Shown here one piece after another: positions 1 through 10,212 of a stretch of 64,000 bases of DNA. Source of the DNA: Meconema thalassinum (Eukaryota; Arthropoda; Insecta; Orthoptera; Tettigoniidae); NCBI GenBank assembly GCA_946902985.2, contig OX336396.1:230595297-230659296 (forward strand). Direction: 5' to 3'. The notes beneath the pieces are model-generated. The model did not search any database. It saw only the letters and a program-made list of their open reading frames with translations, and was not told where the DNA came from. Position numbers and translations under genes: made by a program. Numbering within the stretch: the first letter of the stretch is position 1; each line of letters starts with the position of its first letter.

Positions 1-1285
1 CCTTGTTAATGTTAATGGAGGTTAATACAGATTTGTTGTTTATCCTATCTCTGCTGTCTGATTAAAAATGACCTGGAATACAAACATGTATTGACAATAA
101 TTATGCCACCTGTCTAAATTCACAGTCATATATTGACCTCGTATTTCATACTAGCTTTCATTATACGTCGTTGTTGACCTCTCCTGTATGTGATGGTTGA
201 AGGAGGTTGCTGTAGTCAGCAGGGTTCGTTTAGTGCAGGGGTTCTTAACTATTTTACTCCCACACCTTCCCTAAAAGTAAACTTAACGAGAACTTCCGTG
301 ACGAACTAAAGAGCCTACTTTTCATGCCAATGATTATTCTACAGTATAAGAACCTATCTAGAATAATGACGAAATTAAGTTGGTAATATTGAAATGTCTA
401 ATTAGTTCGAAATATTCCTGGTATAATGTAGCCTAATAGAGCACTACAGTTGGCAGCCCTGGTGGCTGAATATATTCTTAGTTCCATCTCGTAAGGTACA
501 GAATACAAAATTCGGTGAAGTCCAATGGACGTTACAAGCAGTTAGACATTGGATCTATCAGCACGCGTAAAAGCATGTTGGCAACAATGTCATGCGTATG
601 CTGGTTAGAAATAATCGGAAATATTATGATATCTTGTTGTGCCAATTTTGGATGAAATCCATTTGTTAGTTTAGAAGTTACATGTATTTTAAAATTGAAC
701 ATATCAGCAAGCATAGAATCATGTTGGCAGCACTGACTTATATTAATTACTCCAAATTAATCTAGAGTGTCAGGTGCTATACGTGTGCAAAGTATAGAGC
801 TGTTGGCTTGCATACTTTCAGATATATTGGTATTTGGATAATGAGAATAGAGAGAGCAATTATTGACAGTTGGCAGCTCTGGTGGCTCTTAAGAATACAC
901 TCAGTCATATCTGTTTATGTACACATATTACATACAAAATTTGGTTGAAAACCAATTGATAGTGTAGAAGTTATATGCATTTAAATATTGGACCTATCAG
1001 AAGGTTTAAAATTATTTTGGCAACACTGTCATGTATGGCCTCCTGGAAATTAAACTGAAATAGTATTATCTACATGTGTGCCAATTTTGGAATAGCTCCC
1101 AAGATATCCAACATGGAGCTCAAATTTCTAGTGCATTTTTTCAGCAGTTAGCACTGACATCATTTTCAAATATGTGCTTGAGATATTCCGGTATACATCT
1201 TTACTCATACTAAATTTGGTTTCGATTGCTGCAGCCGTTTAGGAGTTGATAACGGGATACACACACACAGCCAGCCAGACAGAAG

Positions 1286-1323
<38 letters not shown>

Positions 1324-1414
1324 AGGACTGACAGACAGACAGACACACATTTTCCCGGATCGATCTCATAAGTCTACTTTTTCCTCATTTTTGCAAAATG
1401 TGAAAAGTAGGCTA
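1..1414 (-). mobile_element. Hairpin-ended noncoding element, end A at right
   Basis: The right end (1362-1414) reads GATCTCATAAGTCTAC, then an imperfect hairpin closing in AAAGTAGGCTA. It matches the ends at 12732, 16208, 18060 and 18603. Inside it lies an ACAG/ACAGACAG tract, as the other copies have CA/TG tracts. The interior contains two diverged units about 420 bp apart, each opening with GTTGGCAGC.CTGGTGGCT near 450 and 869, and AAATTTGGT motifs. No coding capacity is seen. The left limit is not identified and may lie outside the window. Strand is given with end A as the start. Confidence 0.55.
1257..1347. repeat. ACAG-type microsatellite
   Basis: A run of ACACAC, then CCAGCCAGAC, then repeated ACAG units, broken by AAGGAC. 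It sits just inside the hairpin end of the surrounding element, the position where other copies carry (CA)n or (TG)n. Confidence 0.85.
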
Positions 1415-1423
1415 AAAATTCCA

Positions 1424-2041
1424 CTCACGCCACAGCATCGACGTGTACGTCTCGACTGGTGCCGTCAGATGATCACTTGGAAGATGGAATGGCGCGCCGT
1501 GGTCTTCAGTAATGAAAGCAGATGGTCGTTGGCGCGTTCGACGTAGACCTGGTGACCGTAGAGTGCATTCGTCCAAGACACACCGGCCTCACCCCAGGCC
1601 GTATGGTCTGGGGTGCGATAAGCTACAACTCCCGTTCATCTTTGGTGTTTGTGGAGGAACGCTAACCAGTGCTCGGTACGTGCAGGATGTTGTAAGACCC
1701 GTTCTTTTGCCGTTCTTGCAACAGAAAGGGGATGTGTTGTTCCAACGAGATAATGCTCGCCCACATACTGCCCGTGCAACTCAACGTGCACTGCAAGACG
1801 TGCAGCAACTTCCCTGGCCAGCACGATCGCCGGGCTTGACGCCAATCGAGCACGTGTGGGACATGATGGACCAACAAGTGACTCGTGCGACTCGTCCACC
1901 CACAACTCTTACTGAACTGTGTGAACAAGTCGAGCAGGCATAGAATAACGTATCCCAAGAGAGTATTCGCCGTCTGTATGGTCGACTGGATGCAAGAGTC
2001 AGTGCCTGCATTGCCCTCCGTGGAGGCTACACCTTGTACTA
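1424..2041 (+). pseudogene. Tc1-like transposase remnant (DDE domain)
   Basis: Translation in three shifting frames gives the catalytic half of a Tc1/mariner-superfamily transposase, the enzyme that cuts and pastes TA-flanked transposons. Visible blocks are LDWCRQMITWKMEWRAVVFS, RMVWGAISYNSRSSLVFV, VRPVLLPFLQQKGDVLFQ, the DNARPHTA block carrying the second catalytic Asp, and the SPGLTPIEHVWD block with the acidic third residue. The first catalytic Asp is replaced by Asn (FSNES instead of FSDES, codon at 1511). Frameshifts lie near 1530 and within 1570-1660, and an in-frame TAG at 1941-1943 replaces an expected Trp codon. The end RRLYGRLDARVSACI leads to a TAA at 2039-2041. The N-terminal helix-turn-helix half is missing. 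It begins immediately after the hairpin end of the upstream element. It is dead. Confidence 0.88.
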
Positions 2042-2916
2042 ATATGGGTGTTTCAGCATGGGTCGATACCAGGTATCTCTGAACCTATTGATCTGTATAT
2101 TCAATCATTTCATGTAGTTACTCCATATGCACTGTTGCCACAATAAATCTTGAGTGAATTGGTAACTTATAAAAGGGTGACCTATTTTTGATGTGTAACA
2201 TCTTTCCACTCGGTTGCTGGATATTTTTGTGGGAATGATTTTGAAATTGGGACGGAAGTGGATCGGAACGATCGAGGTGGCACCAGCTGGCACATTTCCG
2301 TTCATCGAACGGAAGTGTTCGAACGGAAGTTTGCTAGCTGGCAGTGGTGGATCGAACGGAAGTGTAAGACACACTGCCAACTCGATCGATCGATCTAGCT
2401 GGCAGTGGTAAGAGAAACAATGAGCGCACTGTGTCGGAAATTGATGCCATGACGTACTCTCGCCCATGTGGAATGTATATGACATACTGAACTGTAAACG
2501 CTCATGCGAACTCTGGTGTCAAGTGATTGAAACAAAGCACATGGTACATGTCCGACGTCTTCGTATCAGTATTTAAATGGTAAAATGCCTTAATATCAAA
2601 CATTGTAAGTAGTCGGCATTGCCGGTATTATGTTTCTGCACAATGGCTATTCAAATATTAACCCACATAACGGTAATGCAGTCATCAATATAATATAATC
2701 GTTGTGGTTATACGAGAACTGAGCAAGCCTTCATGAACTATTGCTGAATACATTCTCTCTACTCACAAGAGGGCCTGTTCATAAGGCATTTTAAACTCAA
2801 TTTCACGCAGGAACATAATCGAAACAAGCAAAATATAAATGAAACTTAATTCCGTAATGCAGAATTATTGGAACGTGGAAATTAGTCACCATCTTGTGCA
2901 CAATATTTGCGCAGTC
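2042..2916. other. No gene seen; short local repeats
   Basis: The first 120 bases are probably the 3' tail of the Tc1 remnant, with AATAAA near 2140. Between 2240 and 2410, CGAACGGAAGT occurs three times and CTAGCTGGCAGTGGT twice, along with a run of GATC tetramers. I see no coding region. Confidence 0.5.
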
Positions 2917-2990
2917 GAAATAGCCGTGGGGTTAGCGCCTATGACTGTGAATCTAGAGATCTCGGGCTCGAATCCCGGACGGGCTAGATA
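2917..2990 (+). repeat. tRNA-like sequence (SINE head or tRNA pseudogene)
   Basis: The segment has a good B box (GGGCTCGAATCCC) inside a CGGG/CCCG T-arm, and its ends TAGCC and GGCTA could pair as an acceptor stem. The A-box region (GTGGGGTTAGCGCC) is weak and the anticodon arm does not fold cleanly. No recognisable SINE body follows. A decayed tRNA-derived repeat is more likely than a working tRNA gene. Confidence 0.5.
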
Positions 2991-3225
2991 TTTTTTGTTA
3001 CCAGATTATCATTTTAAACTATATTTATCATATTAATATGACTCATTTTAACATAATACTTATGAAATTACGTGTTGGTCTGAGAATCAAGTGGACCTGT
3101 TTATAAGGAATTTAAGGTTATGAGCGGTGTCGCGTCTATTAATCTAGTTGATCCATATCGTATTCTTTATTTAGGCTAGTGCTGGTAGAAGCTACGAATC
3201 ATCTAATAAAATGAGTTCCGTATTC

Positions 3226-3574
3226 TAAACTACAAGCCTCCGTGGCTTAGGCGGCAGCACGCCGGCCTCTCACCGCTGGGTCCGTGGTTCAAATCCCGGT
3301 CACTCCATGTGAGATCTGTGCTGGACAAAACGGAGGCAGGCAGGTTTTTCTCCGGGTACTCCGGTTTTCCCTGTCAACATTTCATTCCAGCAACACTCAC
3401 CACTATCATTTCATTTCATCTGTCATTCATTTAATCATTGCCCCAGAGGAGTGCGTCAGGCCTCGGCAGCCGGCACAGTTCATATCCTCGCCGCTAGATT
3501 GGGGCTCCATTCATTCCATTCCTGACCCGGTCGGAGACTGGAAGCAGGCTGTGGATTTTCATTATAAACTACAA
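3226..3574 (+). mobile_element. tRNA-derived SINE with 10-bp target duplication
   Basis: The SINE body (3236-3564) is bracketed by the direct repeat TAAACTACAA at 3226-3235 and 3565-3574. Its head is tRNA-like with an A box (TGGCTTAGGCGG) and B box (GGTTCAAATCC), a pol III internal promoter. The body carries TTTTTCTCCGGGTACTCCGG and later a TGACCCGGTC block. It encodes no protein and would have been mobilised by a LINE. The crisp target duplication and tidy boxes suggest a fairly young insertion. Confidence 0.88.
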
Positions 3575-3844
3575 TATCTGTAAAACACTCCCTTTTACAA
3601 TAGATTAATATTTGTGTCAATATTAGTAAAAAATACCGGTGTATCAACAATTTCACGTGAGGTTTCTTCTATGTTAGATGTTACAGATCACATGCGACAT
3701 GCGACTCGTATTTTTTTTTCTTTTCCGGCAGTGTATCTATATCTATATCTATATACTATGAGTGTAAGAATTGTTCAGCTTGAAAAGTTCTACAAAAAAG
3801 TCCTGGACAACATATATCTGTCTTTAATACATCACCCTCTAAAT
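3575..3844. other. No gene seen; TATC microsatellite
   Basis: Ordinary AT-rich sequence with a TATCTA run near 3735-3760. No open frame of interest. Confidence 0.5.
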
Positions 3845-3848
3845 GTAT

Positions 3849-4635
3849 TTTTACGGCTGTGAGTTTGTTTCATCGCTCGCCGCATGAGTCACAACTGCCC
3901 TCGGGCTGGGCTGTGCTCTGCCTCAGTGAATTGCGTGCGCCTTATGCAACAGGACTACTAGGACAAAGGGATGGTCCAGAATATTCGTGACCCAGCCAGT
4001 GACGGAAACCTCGTGAAGCCGTGAACCCTGGAAGGGTCTAGAAGCATTTATTGAGTCACCGGCCTGCTATATAAGAGCGACCTGTCAAGCAGTGAGCGTG
4101 TGTTTTTCGAGATAGTGCGAGCGTTTATCCAGAGCGACAGAAATGTGGTAACGTGACTTGCGAATCCCCTAGTGAAGCTGATTCTCTTGACAGCGAGGGA
4201 GTGAGAAGCATACTGGGGACTGCCTGTGTTTTGAGCGAGTGTGATTTCACTGAGCGACAGAGGTATTGCGGCGAAGTGCCGTGCGAGTTACGAAATCCAG
4301 TGACATTGTTTCCCAGCTTGTGGACAGCGAAGCAGCGTGTAGCAGGTTATCGTAAGTAACTGTAGTTTGTGTACATAAGGAAGAGGTGCAGGTATTCCAC
4401 GGGTCTCATTAGTGGAGGATTAGCTGCATGACTAAGTGAAAGGGGCAAAAGCGCTACATAAGGAAGAGAATTGAGGAAACTGGAGTAAGGTTCTAATTGC
4501 TTGTATTTGCTGTTGAGTGGTGTATCTTTCTGGCCGCAATAAAGTTAATTATTTCTTTAAAGGAACAATCTGTGTTGTGCTTCAACCCACCGTGATCCAG
4601 TTAACAAAAGTGCCACTAGGGGGTGGCACGTAACA
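3849..4635 (+). mobile_element. Solo LTR of the gypsy-3 family
   Basis: The sequence is clearly homologous to the 682-bp LTRs at 47233 and 53094, including the TATATAA box (4068-4074), the AATAAA near 4542 and the GGGGGTGGCACGTAACA end. It is flanked by a 4-bp duplication GTAT (3845-3848 and 4636-4639), so it is a complete LTR left by LTR-LTR recombination. At 787 bp it has about 105 bp more than the full-length copy, the difference lying around 4130-4260 downstream of the TATA box. The start has decayed from TGTTACGG to TTTTACGG. Confidence 0.9.
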
Positions 4636-4639
4636 GTAT

Positions 4640-5130
4640 TTTACGTTTTCATTTCTTCCAACAATCTCCATTCAGTGGAAATTTAAATTTATAGCTTCGG
4701 AGAGATTTTACGATCTATCTATCGAGCGAGCCAATCACCTCTGCTCGGCCAGCATCAAACTGTCGAGTCATGTCGAGTTAAGACTTCATAGAAGAGTATG
4801 TGTGGAGTTTCGATGTTCACTTCGGCTTTTCTGAATTGCCTCTGGGACCTGCCGTCCGTGCGCCTTTTAAGCTTATACTGGGTAAACAGCTAAAGATACG
4901 GGCGAAAGAATACATACAGACCATGCTTCACAGTGAATAAGAAATACGTTCATTAGCAACGCATACTCCTGTTACCATAAACATGTCCGGTGACGAAGCC
5001 CTGATCGTTAAATCATGCACCACGGTCGAGAGGGCAGCAGCCAAAGTCCAGAGATTGCAGGTTTGATGGTGGCTATCCAGAGTGTGGTTTATCCCCGTTT
5101 TTTCCACACTCCCTCCAGGCAAATGCCGGT
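4640..5130. other. No gene; SINE-like fragment at its right end
   Basis: Mostly unclassified sequence. From about 5010 it looks like part of a SINE, with GAGATTGCAGGTTTGAT (B-box-like) and CACACTCCCTCCAGGCAAAT. This stretch runs directly into the GCAC target duplication of gypsy-1, so the retrotransposon seems to have landed inside an older SINE. Confidence 0.45.
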
Positions 5131-5134
5131 GCAC

Positions 5135-6304
5135 TGTAACGGCTACCTTTGTCGTTGGATATCGCTCTACAAGTTGGGCGATCATTTATAACGTTTCTAC
5201 AGATATTACACGAAAGACTCCTTAAAACCACCTCATCGTTCTTATTTAGCATTGGCCTGTCTAGACAGACGACATACACTTTATTAATTTAGATTTACTG
5301 GGCGCCAGTTATCGTAAAGATAACACATTAAAATTTTATTTAGCCACGGCCGCTCCCTTCCTTGAGCCAAGATCTATCATCGGAGCGTAGGGCAATAAAC
5401 TTGCTCTATGAGATACTCTTTGCATTCCAACTATCCTATATATTCAACTCCCAATGAACAAGACATTTTAACTAATACTGGTTTATTTACAACAAAATTA
5501 TTAACATTTGATCTGAGGTTTCGAGCTGTGTACAATATGTGCATTAATATTCCCTAATTGCGGGGCAATATTGACTGTCTTCTCGCTAGCGCTGATCTTC
5601 TGTGTTGATAATAACTCGGTCCACATACCTGGTGCCTTGTGGTTCAAAGTCCATCTCGTTGGTCTGCTTGCAGTCTAATTTGAGATCTTACGCCAACACA
5701 CGTTTATTGACCTTTGAAAACATATGTTTTCTTCTTCTCGTTGTTGTTGTTGTTGTTGTTGTTGCTGCTGCTGCTGCTTGTTTCTGAGTTTGATCACCAT
5801 GGTAAGCAAATTTGAACAAACCAGGCTAATTGAATTCACTAAGTCCCATCTTACTGAGGGACTGGCAGAGTCTACGACTCACAAAGTCAGTGAGTGAGTG
5901 CGTGATCGAATATGTGAATGACAGAATAGAATCTATAGAATAGCCAGTGCTGAAGTCGCGCTGGGCTTTTATACACTCTGAATGGTCCCGATGTTTCGCG
6001 GCATAAATTTGCCCGCGACCCATCAGACCAATTATAGCAAAGCATTTCTCAGTCCTCAAGCGACGCTAAAACTTCTCCGAGCGGGAATACAGGCCCGCGT
6101 ACTTCAAATATTCCACTCAGAACCCGCTATTCCTCTCGTTGCGCATCTATATATTCCGCCGAAATCTTTCTCCAAGCCCTTGTCTCCAGTCAGCGTGGCT
6201 TCGTTCCAGAAATACATTTTCTTGCAATATGTTGCTTCACCGTCCGTAACTTCTTCCAACCATGCCCGTCCTGTCTTTACAATTTAACTAATAAAACAGC
6301 CCTA
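5135..6304 (-). repeat. gypsy-1 3' LTR
   Basis: This is a copy of 10213-11385. On the minus strand it begins near GGGCTGTTTTATTAG and ends in CCGTTACA. It contains a TATAAAAG promoter box about 330 bp from its U3 start and a (GTT)8(GCT)5 microsatellite at 5740-5778. The first seven or so bases expected from the 5' LTR (TGTAACG) are replaced by unrelated sequence at the inner edge, around 6305-6312. Confidence 0.88.
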
Positions 6305-6438
6305 GACCTCTATAAAAACCCCGTTTCTTAATCTAAGCACTTGACAATATTATATATGATTATGGTAATGACGTGAATATGGTATAGCCCCTCCATTGAT
6401 ATTAATGGGTGAATAAAACGATATAACTTTGATATTTC

Positions 6439-6477
<39 letters not shown>

Positions 6478-6870
6478 TACACAATGATATTAAAAAAAAA
6501 AAATTGTACCGTAATCAAGATTACGTTACAAAACGTCCCCATGGTTTCATAAAGAATGTAATGAATGATGAAATCACAAATCTTCCCTTTAAAACTTAAC
6601 AGGAAATACACTGAATATACATATATAACCCTTCAAATTACATACATAATGATTATACCCTTTTCATTTTCCTTGATTGATCTGCACTCTTCTTGCAATG
6701 TTACATAAACATTCTGATTGTCCTGTGCAGTCATACAGGATTTACATGCTACATTTGTTCTTGTAGTCCCTTACAATAACAGAACACAATATATATTGCT
6801 TCTTGTTTCACGCAACACAAGTGATTTATCTCACTTCCACCAATTCCTTAGAGCCACGACACGACTCTAA
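6305..6870. other. gypsy-1 3' noncoding interior with AAT microsatellite
   Basis: Noncoding stretch between the integrase remnant and the 3' LTR, with an (AAT)n run around 6440-6478. A clear polypurine tract directly abutting the LTR is not visible; a G-rich patch on the minus strand near 6320 is the nearest candidate. Confidence 0.55.
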
Positions 6871-7071
6871 TTATAAACACACGGCAGTCTGCCCTTCTTG
6901 CTGCACTTGCTCTTTTCTATGATGTTTCCTCAGATTGTAAATGTTATATGTACCAATGACACAATTTTCCTGATCTTTCAATAAGTAGGCATTCTTTCCT
7001 ATCCTCTTCGAAACGACATAAGGTCCAGTAACAATAAAAACAGCTTTGACATTTTCCCTTCCAATGCACAA
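6871..7071 (-). pseudogene. gypsy-1 integrase C-terminal remnant
   Basis: On the minus strand this frame encodes TGPYVVSKRIGKNAYLLKDQ and GTYNIYNLRKHH, a GPY/F-type module of the kind found at the C-terminus of Ty3/gypsy integrases, where it contacts DNA or chromatin. It lies out of frame with the upstream pol and far from any HHCC or DDE core, which are absent. It marks the distal edge of the internal deletion. Confidence 0.75.
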
Positions 7072-8332
7072 GATGGCAACGGCTTACGTAACAATCGTTG
7101 ATACAAACTTCCATGTACTTCCCACCTCTCAACAAATCACTGACTAGTCTCGATAACATCACATGAGTCAACAATACATACCTGAAATAACTACCTAGTG
7201 TCCTACCTAATTTCCTCACTAACGTTGAGCAACTACTACTAAAATCTACTGTTGAGAACCACTTCCGCCCCTGAAAACGTTGAACTAAATCCTCCACTGC
7301 TTCAGTTCTCAGCTGGTCGCTTTCGACCCTAGTATTTAACATTCTGCCGTCTATGCACAGTCTCACTGAATTGTCTTTCTTGGCTACTACAACTAATGGA
7401 TTTAAACAATGGCTAGCTGAAGGCTCAATTATGTCGTTTTCCAACATTAATTCTATCTGTTCTTCGACGGCTTTCATATATTTAGTTGCGACAGGATACC
7501 TAGGCCCTACGAAACTACTTGTGTCTTTAACGACAAAACTATGCTCATATAAGTGTGTTGCTCCGGGTTTTGAGCTGAAAATTTCCTTATATTTTATTAA
7601 TACCTCATGTAACTGATGACCTTGCTCATCATCCAGCTTACACTGTGACAATGCATCATGGATCCTACTCTCAAGTTCAGACTCCATTGCAACCTGACAC
7701 ACCTTAAAAACTTTGCTCTCACTAGCATCTCCGCGGTCTACCTCATTTACTTCAGGAAACTCATCACTCACAACCACGTTGCTTTCTTCCTCAAACATAC
7801 ACACTTTCATCTGTTTGTCAGTCTTAGACACCTTATACGTAACCTGAACTTCTTCATCCTGCCAAAATAAACATATCCTGCCAAAATGAAAATCTAATTT
7901 AACTTGATATAATGATAACCATTCCGCACCGAGAATCACCGGATATACTAAATTTGGAACTGCCAAACAGGGCTGAAATTTAACTAACTCACTAATGTTA
8001 ATTGGAACTGCGACTTGCTTACATATTTTCTGAGACCTACTACCTACAGCTGTGACAATGAAAGTGGACTTAATTGGAATTATATCAACATGAATACCTT
8101 CTCTCATTACATCTTCCAAAAATCTTAAATTTATACACGAGTTTTCGCTTCCACTGTCCAATAAAACATCAACTTCTTTACCCCACACATTAAGTTTAAT
8201 TACTGGTGACATAATCTCATTCTCAATATTGTCTAAATTTCCACCATTTAGGTCATAAAGCAGTTCTTCTCTAACATCTATATTAAAATCTCCTAAATAC
8301 TCAATATTCCTAGGACATTGAACTGCAATCAC
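6944..8332 (-). pseudogene. gypsy-1 pol, truncated after RT motif A
   Basis: The frame is entered by -1 frameshifting at 8371-8377 and is open from there, so the coding sequence really starts upstream of the listed GTG codon. Counting from 8332, residue 59 begins the aspartic-protease signature DSGSE (Ser instead of Thr after the catalytic Asp). The RT fingers follow from about residue 265 (PRYPVATKYMKAVEEQIE, NPLVVVAKKDNSVRLCID). Around residue 363 the palm motif A Asp appears (FSTVDFSS). Recognisable sequence stops near residue 367 (about 7235). The rest of the frame is unrelated. RT motifs B-E, RNase H and the integrase core are missing, so this cannot produce active RT or integrase. Confidence 0.85.
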
Positions 8333-8364
8333 TTCGGGCTGTCTGTTGACCTCACTGCAACCCG

Positions 8365-9984
8365 TTATTCGTTTAAATTAGGCCTACCTGCCCCTGGTGT
8401 AGATTGTTGTTGTTGTTGTTGACCTGTACGTCTGTCTGGCCTAGTACCTTCCCCTACTCTGTTCAAATTCTCGTTCCTCGTATTTGCTGTGCGTCCCCCA
8501 TTGTCAAGTCGTCTTTCGTAATTCGCATTCCTGCCTTGTTCTCTTCCCCTCTCTCTCTCACCCTGCCCGAAATTATCTCCTCTACTTATTGGCTTGCGTT
8601 CGGTCCTACTATTTTCAAGAGAGTCAAAGTTTTCCAATAGCTTCTCGAACCCGTCAATAGTAGTAATATTCTGCATGAAGAATGCTTCTTTAATTATATC
8701 AGGAAAATGCCTTAATAATGTTTTAATTACCTGTGATTCAGTCTCTAAACCTTCTAAATTCTGGCATATAAGTACATGCGCTAAGAAATACTCTGTGTAC
8801 GAAACACCATCTCTCCTTTGGTACTTCCCAAATATAATGTTACATCTTTCTCTTTCTTGCACATTTTCATTCCAGTACTTGGCTATGAACTTCTCTTTAA
8901 ATTTTCTAAAACTAGTCATCTGGTATTCATACACACTGAACCATGACCTTGAATCCCTAACAAAAGATTTATCTAGCATCTCAAGTACTTGTTCCCATTG
9001 AACGATCCCCTCTTCTAAATCTTTAGCGAACTTCTTTTCTACTGTTTTTAAGAATTCCATTGGGTTATATGCCTTGCCTGTGAATACTGGCAAATCTGCC
9101 TCTTTAGTTAGAAATCTACTTAAATTTCCTATTTGTACATTACCGCTATTTGTTGCTATTTGCTTCTGACATCTCTGCAATTTCTCCTCTATTTTATCTG
9201 TTTTACTCGCTACTTCTTCACTGAAACTGTTAAATTTACTGTTAACCTCTTCCCTAATTTCTTGATTATCGCTCTCTACTTTATTTTCTAAATGACCTAT
9301 TTTAGCAATATTATTATCACACTTGACCTTCATGCTGTTGACTTCACCTTCTAAGTCAACCCTAACCTTACTACATTCAATTTTCACTTCCTCGTCAATT
9401 TTGTCAACTCGCTCCGACACTTGTTGCATTCTGGCATCAACCTTAAGTGACCATGATTCCTCCACCTCACTAATCCTGTTTTCTAACTTATTGTGAAATT
9501 CTCGGCCTACTTCTTTAATTTGTCTATTGAAGTTCTCTGTGGCTTCATCAAACCTCTTACCTTGTTCATCTAGCTTCTTACTCTGCTCAGAGAACTTAAG
9601 ATCTATTGCTTTTTCTAACTGATCACTACGCACGTCAAATTTCTTACTTTGTTCCTCTTGCTTTTTACTCTGTTCAGCTAACTTAAGATCTATTGCTTTT
9701 TCTAGTTGATCGCTACGCACGTCAAATTTCTTACTCTGTTCCTCTAACTTCTTACTCTGTTCAGTTATGAGCATCGTCAGGTTTCGAAGCCAGGAAGGAT
9801 TCTCCCCCTCATTACTCTGGATGGTTGTAGCCCCGTCTTGTTTATTTTCCTCAGTTTCCTGATTTTCGCTTACTTTTGACATCTCATCATTGGTACCCTG
9901 CACATCTAATTTTGACATTTTAACTGATCTTATAATACTACGGTTTCTCAAATGTATATTCCCCAAATTATCCCTGTTACTCAT
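8365..9984 (-). CDS. gag: gypsy-1 Gag polyprotein, intact
   Basis: This 539-codon frame encodes the structural protein that would assemble the virus-like particle. Residues 1-70 are polar. About residues 75-290 are strongly heptad-like coiled coil, opening with two 29-residue duplicates (EQSKK..EEQSKKFDVRSDQ). The capsid-like region follows at about 300-470 (RSWFSVYEYQ, FKEKFIAKYWNENVQERE), clearly related to the gypsy-2 Gag. The C-terminus is Arg/Gly/Asn-rich with a Q6 tract and no CCHC zinc knuckle, so RNA binding would rely on basic residues. The stop follows the slippery heptamer after one codon. The frame being intact beside a ruined pol suggests either youth or retention of Gag function. 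Confidence 0.85.
   Translation of the reverse strand: MSNRDNLGNIHLRNRSIIRSVKMSKLDVQGTNDEMSKVSENQETEENKQDGATTIQSNEGENPSWLRNLTMLITEQSKKLEEQSKKFDVRSDQLEKAIDLKLAEQSKKQEEQSKKFDVRSDQLEKAIDLKFSEQSKKLDEQGKRFDEATENFNRQIKEVGREFHNKLENRISEVEESWSLKVDARMQQVSERVDKIDEEVKIECSKVRVDLEGEVNSMKVKCDNNIAKIGHLENKVESDNQEIREEVNSKFNSFSEEVASKTDKIEEKLQRCQKQIATNSGNVQIGNLSRFLTKEADLPVFTGKAYNPMEFLKTVEKKFAKDLEEGIVQWEQVLEMLDKSFVRDSRSWFSVYEYQMTSFRKFKEKFIAKYWNENVQERERCNIIFGKYQRRDGVSYTEYFLAHVLICQNLEGLETESQVIKTLLRHFPDIIKEAFFMQNITTIDGFEKLLENFDSLENSRTERKPISRGDNFGQGERERGREQGRNANYERRLDNGGRTANTRNENLNRVGEGTRPDRRTGQQQQQQSTPGAGRPNLNE
8371..8377 (-). promoter_or_regulatory. Programmed -1 frameshift heptamer TTTAAAC
   Basis: On the minus strand the last gag codons read AAT TTA AAC GAA TAA. 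T_TTA_AAC is in the exact zero-frame phase of a canonical X_XXY_YYZ slippery site. Slipping back one base gives TTT AAA CGA, which continues without a stop into pol, while the pol frame has a TAA immediately upstream. Placement one codon before the gag stop strongly supports its use for Gag-Pol synthesis. Confidence 0.85.
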
Positions 9985-10212
9985 TACCCAAAAAACAACT
10001 CATCAAAGGAACACTCCTAATTTATAACCGTAGTTCCCTAACTTGATATATGCCTCTTTATTGAAAAACTCGGAATGAATGCAAAGAGTACTCGTTTATA
10101 TCGTACATGAAAACAACTTTAAACTTTAACATACTTGAAATAAACTGGATTTATACATAATATCCATTCACTTCAGTACGATATTTCGTAGCCCCACATT
10201 GGTTGTGCCATT
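9985..10212 (-). other. gypsy-1 leader with degenerate primer-binding site
   Basis: Two bases inside the 5' LTR the minus strand reads TGGCACAACCAATGTGGGGC. This resembles the common TGGCGCC...GTGGGGC primer-site context of Ty3/gypsy elements but with mismatches. The remainder to the gag ATG is noncoding. Confidence 0.55.
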
